A stretch of 34,554 nt of DNA from positions 1 to 34,554 of the forward strand of contig NZ_JAGIBG010000016.1 of the NCBI RefSeq assembly GCF_017744435.1. The letters run 5' to 3'. Under the pieces are notes generated by a model that saw only the letters and a list, made by a program, of their open reading frames with translations, was not told where the DNA came from and made no database searches. Numbering within the stretch: position 1 is the stretch's first letter; each line of letters opens with the position of its first letter. Position numbers and translations under genes: made by a program. This document shows positions 33,066 to 34,554 of the stretch, one piece after another. This DNA comes from Pseudomonas sp. GTDB lineage: Bacteria; Pseudomonadota; Gammaproteobacteria; Pseudomonadales; Pseudomonadaceae.

Positions 33066-34514
33066 ATGAACCTTGCCGATCACGATCTGCTGCGTGAAGT
33101 TTGTTATATCGACGGAAAATGGCTGGCGGCCGACAGCGGCCAGCGCATTGCCGTGACCAGCCCGGCCACCGGTGCCGTGCTCGGCCATGTGCCGCGCATG
33201 GGGGTGGATGAAACCCGTCGCGCCATCGCCGCCGCCGAGCGTGCCTTGCCGGCCTGGCGCGCGCTCACGGCCAAGGAGCGCGCGGCGCGGCTGCAAGCCT
33301 GGTTCCGCGAAATTCTCGCCCATCAGGAAGACTTGGCGCGGATCATGACCGCCGAGCAGGGCAAACCACTGGCCGAGTCCCGTGGCGAAATTGCCTTTGC
33401 TGCGGCCTATGTGGAGTTCTATGCCGAGGAGGGCAAGCGCCTCTACGGCGATGTGATTCCTTCGCCCAGTGCCGACCGACGCTTGATCGTCACCAAGGAA
33501 CCCATCGGTGTGTGCGCGGCGATCACGCCGTGGAATTTCCCGGCGGCGATGATCACCCGCAAGGCTGCACCAGCGCTGGCCGCCGGTTGCACGCTGGTGC
33601 TCAAGCCCGCCTCGCAGACGCCCTTCAGTGCGCTGGCGCTGTGCGTGCTGGCTGAGCGTGCGGGCATTCCTGCGGGTGTGTTGAGCGTGATCACAGGCGA
33701 TTCGGCCGCTATCGGCGGCGAGCTGACGGCCAGCCCGACCGTGCGCAAGCTGTCGTTCACCGGCTCCACGCCGATCGGTATCCAGTTGCTGCAGCAGTCG
33801 GCGGCGACGGTGAAGAAGGTGACCCTGGAACTGGGTGGCAACGCGCCCTTTATCGTGTTCGATGACGCTGACCTCGAGAAGGCGGTGGAAGGCGCGCTGA
33901 TCGCCAAGTTCCGCAACAGCGGGCAGACCTGCGTGTGCGCCAACCGTTTCTATATCCAGGATGGCATTTACGAGCGCTTCGTTGCGCGCTTTGCCGAGCG
34001 GGTGCGCGAGCTGGTAGTGGGGCAAGGCGATGTGCCGGGTACCCAGGTCGGGCCGATGATCGACGGGCGTTCCGCCAGTGGCGTCGAGCGCCTGGTGGGC
34101 GAAGCGGTGGAGGCGGGCGCGCGGGTGGTGGCAGGTGGGCGTCGCCATGCGTTGGGCGAGGCGTTTTTCGAGCCGACCTTGCTGGCCGATGTGACACCGG
34201 ACATGCGTGTGGCGCGTGAGGAGATTTTCGGCCCGGTAGCTCCGATCTTCTGCTTCAGCAGTGAAGAGGAAGTGATTGCCCAGGCGAACGACACCGAGTT
34301 CGGCCTGGCTTGCTACCTGTATGCGCGGGATGTCGGGCGAATCTGGCGGGTGTCCGAGGCCTTGGAATACGGGATGGTCGGGGTCAATGTCGGGGTGGTG
34401 GCGACCGAAGTGGCGCCGTTTGGCGGGGTCAAGGCTTCGGGGCTGGGGCGGGAAGGGTCACGGTACGGGATCGAGGATTATCTGGAGATCAAGTACGTGT
34501 GCCTGGGGCTCTGA
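33066..34514 (+). CDS. NAD(P)-dependent aldehyde dehydrogenase, succinate-semialdehyde (GabD) type
   Basis: The 482-residue protein matches GabD in length and motifs: ITPWNFPAAMITRKAAPALAAG, FTGSTPIG, general base E255 in LELGGNAPF, nucleophile C289 in GQTCVCANR with the second cysteine two residues on, and EIFGPVAP. GabD oxidises succinate semialdehyde to succinate. Its position after a 2-oxoacid decarboxylase-like gene would suit oxidation of the resulting aldehyde, for example succinate semialdehyde from 2-oxoglutarate. It lies beyond a terminator, so it may be regulated apart from the cluster. Other short dicarboxylic semialdehydes are possible substrates. Confidence 0.91.
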   Translation: MNLADHDLLREVCYIDGKWLAADSGQRIAVTSPATGAVLGHVPRMGVDETRRAIAAAERALPAWRALTAKERAARLQAWFREILAHQEDLARIMTAEQGKPLAESRGEIAFAAAYVEFYAEEGKRLYGDVIPSPSADRRLIVTKEPIGVCAAITPWNFPAAMITRKAAPALAAGCTLVLKPASQTPFSALALCVLAERAGIPAGVLSVITGDSAAIGGELTASPTVRKLSFTGSTPIGIQLLQQSAATVKKVTLELGGNAPFIVFDDADLEKAVEGALIAKFRNSGQTCVCANRFYIQDGIYERFVARFAERVRELVVGQGDVPGTQVGPMIDGRSASGVERLVGEAVEAGARVVAGGRRHALGEAFFEPTLLADVTPDMRVAREEIFGPVAPIFCFSSEEEVIAQANDTEFGLACYLYARDVGRIWRVSEALEYGMVGVNVGVVATEVAPFGGVKASGLGREGSRYGIEDYLEIKYVCLGL

Positions 34515-34554
34515 GGTGTTCCTGAACCACTGATGTTGTCTGCATCGGCCTCTT

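Noticed and set aside
34547..34554. GGCCTCTT at the right edge as a fifth REP element
   Set aside because: Eight bases match the outer part of the 24028-24132 arm, but the sequence stops before the REP core, so it cannot be called.

Overview
The window is GC-rich, gene-dense chromosomal DNA most consistent with the Pseudomonas putida group. The evidence is the REP/REPIN repeats built on GCGGGCxxGCCCGCTCCCACAGG, a second REP type typical of that group, and a gene order at the left edge that matches the indole-3-acetic acid (iac) catabolic cluster described in P. putida 1290. No rRNA, tRNA, CRISPR array or transposase was seen.

Region 1 (1-4717) is the right-hand part of an iac cluster: end of iacD, then iacE, iacF and iacG on +, iacR (MarR) on -, and iacH and iacI on +. 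Together these would supply the oxygenase electron donors, a dehydrogenase, a flavin reductase, an amidase-type enzyme and the repressor for converting indole-3-acetate towards catechol. Region 2 (4718-7561) holds an outer-membrane barrel and a FeaR-type AraC regulator, both on -, with two REPINs and several palindromes or direct repeats that could be operators. Region 3 (7562-14260) is a - strand run of housekeeping or salvage genes: a PBP2-type transpeptidase, an NCS2 nucleobase permease, an 8-oxoguanine deaminase-like amidohydrolase and NhaA.

Region 4 (14400-18418) is a type VI secretion effector of the VasX/BTH_I2691 type with an overlapping downstream membrane protein (DUF6708-like) that is probably its immunity protein. 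The base composition falls sharply through the effector C-terminus and the partner gene, as expected of an exchanged toxin tip. Region 5 (18964-21828) is a membrane-bound sensor with dCache, HAMP, GAF and HD-GYP regions; its HD-GYP domain carries an unusually long insert.

Region 6 (21825-34514) is the least explained part: a TetR regulator, two SDRs, HyuA/HyuB, an aminotransferase, a uronate-dehydrogenase-like protein, a DAO-type flavoprotein, a ThDP enzyme and a succinate-semialdehyde-type dehydrogenase. A near-identical 24-base site occurs once between tetR and the first SDR and once before hyuA, so the two transcription units probably form one TetR regulon. The enzyme set suggests a lactam/hydantoin-like substrate opened by HyuAB, followed by deamination, 2-oxoacid decarboxylation and aldehyde oxidation; this pathway is inference and the substrate is unknown.
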